This document shows positions 5,362 through 7,249 of a stretch of DNA of 7,249 nucleotides, piece after piece. A program made the position numbers and the translations under genes. Positions within the stretch are counted from its first letter, which is position 1. Each line of letters opens with the position of its first letter. The notes beneath the pieces were generated by a model that was not told the origin of the DNA, searched no databases, and was given only the letters and a program-made list of their open reading frames with translations. The DNA comes from an uncultured Lachnospiraceae bacterium (GTDB lineage Bacteria > Bacillota > Clostridia > Lachnospirales > Lachnospiraceae), in NCBI GenBank assembly GCA_947177925.1, contig CAMWWJ010000167.1, positions 1 through 7,249 of the forward strand, in the 5' to 3' direction.

Positions 5362-7249
5362 TTAAAATCCGTTCATGGGATCAAAGTCAAAGGTAACGCT
5401 CACCTGCTTTACCTGCTCCTTTTTGGATTCCAGCATCTCTTCCATGAAATCCTTTACCTCTATGAGCCGGCCGTACTCCTTATGCTTTCCGTAAATCACA
5501 TAGCGGTATGTATCGTTTACCTTTTCGATTGTAGCCTTTGCCGGCCCGATAATCAATACCTTTTTCTTTCGGAATGCTTCCTTACATGTTCCTGCCAGAA
5601 ATTCTCCAAGCTCCTTAGCCGCTTTTTGATCCCTGCTTTGTATGAAAATTCCAAGCATATGGGCGGCAGGCGGATATCCCGCAATTTCCCTAAAAGCAAT
5701 CTCCTCCCGATAAAATGCCTCATAGTCCTGGTTGGCCGCATGGACAATGCTATAGTGCTCCGGCTGATAGGTCTGAATCACCACTTCTCCGGGAAGCTTA
5801 TCCCTTCCCGCCCTTCCTGCCGCCTGTGTAAGAAGCTGGAAGGTTCTTTCCGCCGCCCGATAGTCATTAGCCGCCAAGGATAAATCTGCTGCCAGAATGC
5901 CTACCAGAGTCACCTTTTTAAAATCATGTCCCTTTACGATCATCTGGGTTCCTACCAGTATGTCCGCTTCTTCATTGGAAAATGCAGACAGGATTTTTTC
6001 ATAATCATCTTTTTTCTTTGTAGTATCCCCATCCATCCTGAGCACTCTTGCCATGGGAAACTCTTCTCTAAGCCTCTGCTCAATCTGTTCCGTCCCTGCT
6101 TTGAACCCTAAAATGTATTTGGAGCCACATTCCGGACAAAGAGTGACTTCCTCTCTTTCATATCCGCAGTAATGGCAGACAAGCTTTCCGTCCCTTCCCC
6201 TGCTGCTTCCGAAATGATGGGTTAAGGAAACATCGCAATGAGGACATTTTACCACATAACCGCAGGCTCTGCAGGAAATAAATCCTGCATACCCTCTCCG
6301 GTTTAAAAAAAGCATGATCTGCTGTTTTTTCTGAAGCCTGTCAGTAATCGCCTCCTTCAGTCTGCTGCTGAATATGGAACGATTCCCCTGTTTTAATTCT
6401 TCCCGCAAATCCACAGTATATACGGTTGGAGGATATGCTCCCTCCAACCGGTTCTTCAAGGTAAACAGACGGTAACTGCCTTCCCCTGCACGATAATAAG
6501 CTTCCAGAGAAGGAGTCGCAGAGCCCAATACAAGGGCTCCCTGACAGTTTCTTACAATTTCTTCCGCCGTTTCCCTTGCATGGAATCTTGGCATCGTATC
6601 ACTTTTGTAGCTTCCCTCATGCTCTTCATCCATCACAATCAGCCCAAGATTTTGAAATGGGGTAAAAAGGGCAGTCCTTGGACCAATCATAATCCGTACT
6701 TCCCCTTTTTTTGCCCTTAGGAACTGATCATATTTTTCCCCTGCCGACAATTTGGAGTTCACTACGGAAACAAGCTCCCCAAACCTTTTGTAAAAACGAG
6801 TCAGCGTCTGATAGGTCAGGGCAATTTCCGGTATGAGCACGATCACTTCTTTTCCTTCCCGAAGCACCTGCTCAATCATCTCCATATACACTTCCGTTTT
6901 ACCGCTTCCGGTAATTCCGTGTATCAGATACCGGATTTCTTTTTTTTCTTTATAATCCTTTACAAAAGCATCCACCACTGCCTGCTGTTCTTTTGTAAGT
7001 GTCTTTTTATCCCATTTTTGATTAGCATCTGCTAACTTTATCGGATTGCGCCAGGTACTTTCCACCTGCAGCTCCACAATCTGCTTTTCCACCAGTCCGG
7101 AAATAGTCTTTCCCGTTACTCCCAGCTTACCCGTCACAAGGGAATAGGAAAGCTGTTCATATTCCAAAAGCTCTTTCATCAATCTTGCCTTTGCCGTCTG
7201 GTGCTTTCGCTCAAATTCCAAAAGCAGCGTTTCTGCCTCTTCCTTTTCC
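5362..7249 (-). CDS. priA: Primosomal protein N' PriA (replication restart helicase), N-terminus outside window
   Basis: 3'-to-5' DNA helicase that recognises stalled forks and loads the primosome. The frame stays open to the right edge, so 628 residues are visible. Compared with the family (about 730-800), the N-terminal 3'-DNA-binding domain is missing only because the window ends. A TTG at 7221 could look like a start but is internal: the upstream codons read on in a typical PriA coiled segment. Visible numbering: winged-helix region (about 10-70), LTKEQQ (84-89), Walker A GITGSGKT (111-118), DEEH box (207-210), GSATPS (242-247), eight zinc cysteines in four CxxC pairs (326/329, 335/338, 358/361, 371/374), GTQMIVKGHDF (about 433-443) and the Arg-finger motif QAAGRAGR (475-482), then the C-terminal domain. 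Between the second and third CxxC pairs the loop (GSSRGRDGK) looks a few residues longer than usual. It is first in the visible part of the operon. Confidence 0.96.
   Translation of the reverse strand, partial: EKEEAETLLLEFERKHQTAKARLMKELLEYEQLSYSLVTGKLGVTGKTISGLVEKQIVELQVESTWRNPIKLADANQKWDKKTLTKEQQAVVDAFVKDYKEKKEIRYLIHGITGSGKTEVYMEMIEQVLREGKEVIVLIPEIALTYQTLTRFYKRFGELVSVVNSKLSAGEKYDQFLRAKKGEVRIMIGPRTALFTPFQNLGLIVMDEEHEGSYKSDTMPRFHARETAEEIVRNCQGALVLGSATPSLEAYYRAGEGSYRLFTLKNRLEGAYPPTVYTVDLREELKQGNRSIFSSRLKEAITDRLQKKQQIMLFLNRRGYAGFISCRACGYVVKCPHCDVSLTHHFGSSRGRDGKLVCHYCGYEREEVTLCPECGSKYILGFKAGTEQIEQRLREEFPMARVLRMDGDTTKKKDDYEKILSAFSNEEADILVGTQMIVKGHDFKKVTLVGILAADLSLAANDYRAAERTFQLLTQAAGRAGRDKLPGEVVIQTYQPEHYSIVHAANQDYEAFYREEIAFREIAGYPPAAHMLGIFIQSRDQKAAKELGEFLAGTCKEAFRKKKVLIIGPAKATIEKVNDTYRYVIYGKHKEYGRLIEVKDFMEEMLESKKEQVKQVSVTFDFDPMNGF

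Noticed and set aside
5353..5374. Direct repeat ATCCGTTC at 5353-5360 and 5367-5374 around the priA stop
   Set aside because: The core ATCCGTT also occurs elsewhere in the window, for example near 190, 1778 and 4826, so the pair is probably chance rather than an operator.
5323..5883. 186-codon open frame on the plus strand opposite the end of priA
   Set aside because: It lies antisense to conserved PriA sequence, has no recognisable domain and reads as a Cys/Leu-rich shadow. The minus-strand gene explains the region fully.
7219..7221. TTG at 7221 as a start codon for a shortened 619-residue PriA
   Set aside because: The frame continues upstream to the window edge with PriA-like residues, and no Shine-Dalgarno precedes the TTG. 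The gene is simply cut by the window.

Overview
The window is a compact, single-strand (all minus) housekeeping gene block. Transcribed from high to low coordinates it reads priA (5' end cut off) - def - fmt - rsmB - rlmN - prpC (PP2C phosphatase) - prkC (Ser/Thr kinase, 3' part cut off). This matches the conserved Firmicutes order known from Bacillus subtilis (priA-def-fmt-rsmB-rlmN-prpC-prkC, then rsgA and rpe). The protein sequences, the moderate base composition and the purine-rich Shine-Dalgarno sites suggest a Clostridia member. The PrkC kinase domain and the PrpC start region look most like Lachnospiraceae (Clostridium cluster XIVa). That placement is recognition by eye, not a database result.

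Layout: priA fills 5362-7249 and runs off the right edge. After a 32-nt gap comes def (4841-5329), after 40 nt fmt (3818-4801), and after 47 nt rsmB (3768 region to 2448, GTG start at 3770). A 7-nt gap leads to rlmN (1385-2440). prpC (645-1391, GTG start) overlaps the end of rlmN by 7 nt. prkC (648 downward) overlaps prpC by the four bases ATGA and runs off the left edge. No spacer exceeds about 50 nt. I see no terminator hairpin, tRNA, rRNA, insertion sequence, CRISPR array or riboswitch, so the whole block is probably one transcript whose promoter lies outside the window.

The genes join several steps of growth. PriA restarts collapsed replication forks. Fmt formylates initiator tRNA and Def removes that formyl group from new proteins. 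RsmB and RlmN methylate 16S rRNA and 23S rRNA/tRNA. PrpC and PrkC form an opposing phosphatase/kinase pair that senses the cell wall and controls growth and translation. The tight overlaps of rlmN-prpC-prkC suggest translational coupling of the signalling pair.

I found no new biological system. The points worth a second look are small: a peptide deformylase with two departures from consensus in its signature motifs, a 16-codon ORF bridging fmt and rsmB, a fmt-rsmB junction without the extra genes often found there in Clostridia, and the coupling pattern at the kinase/phosphatase end.
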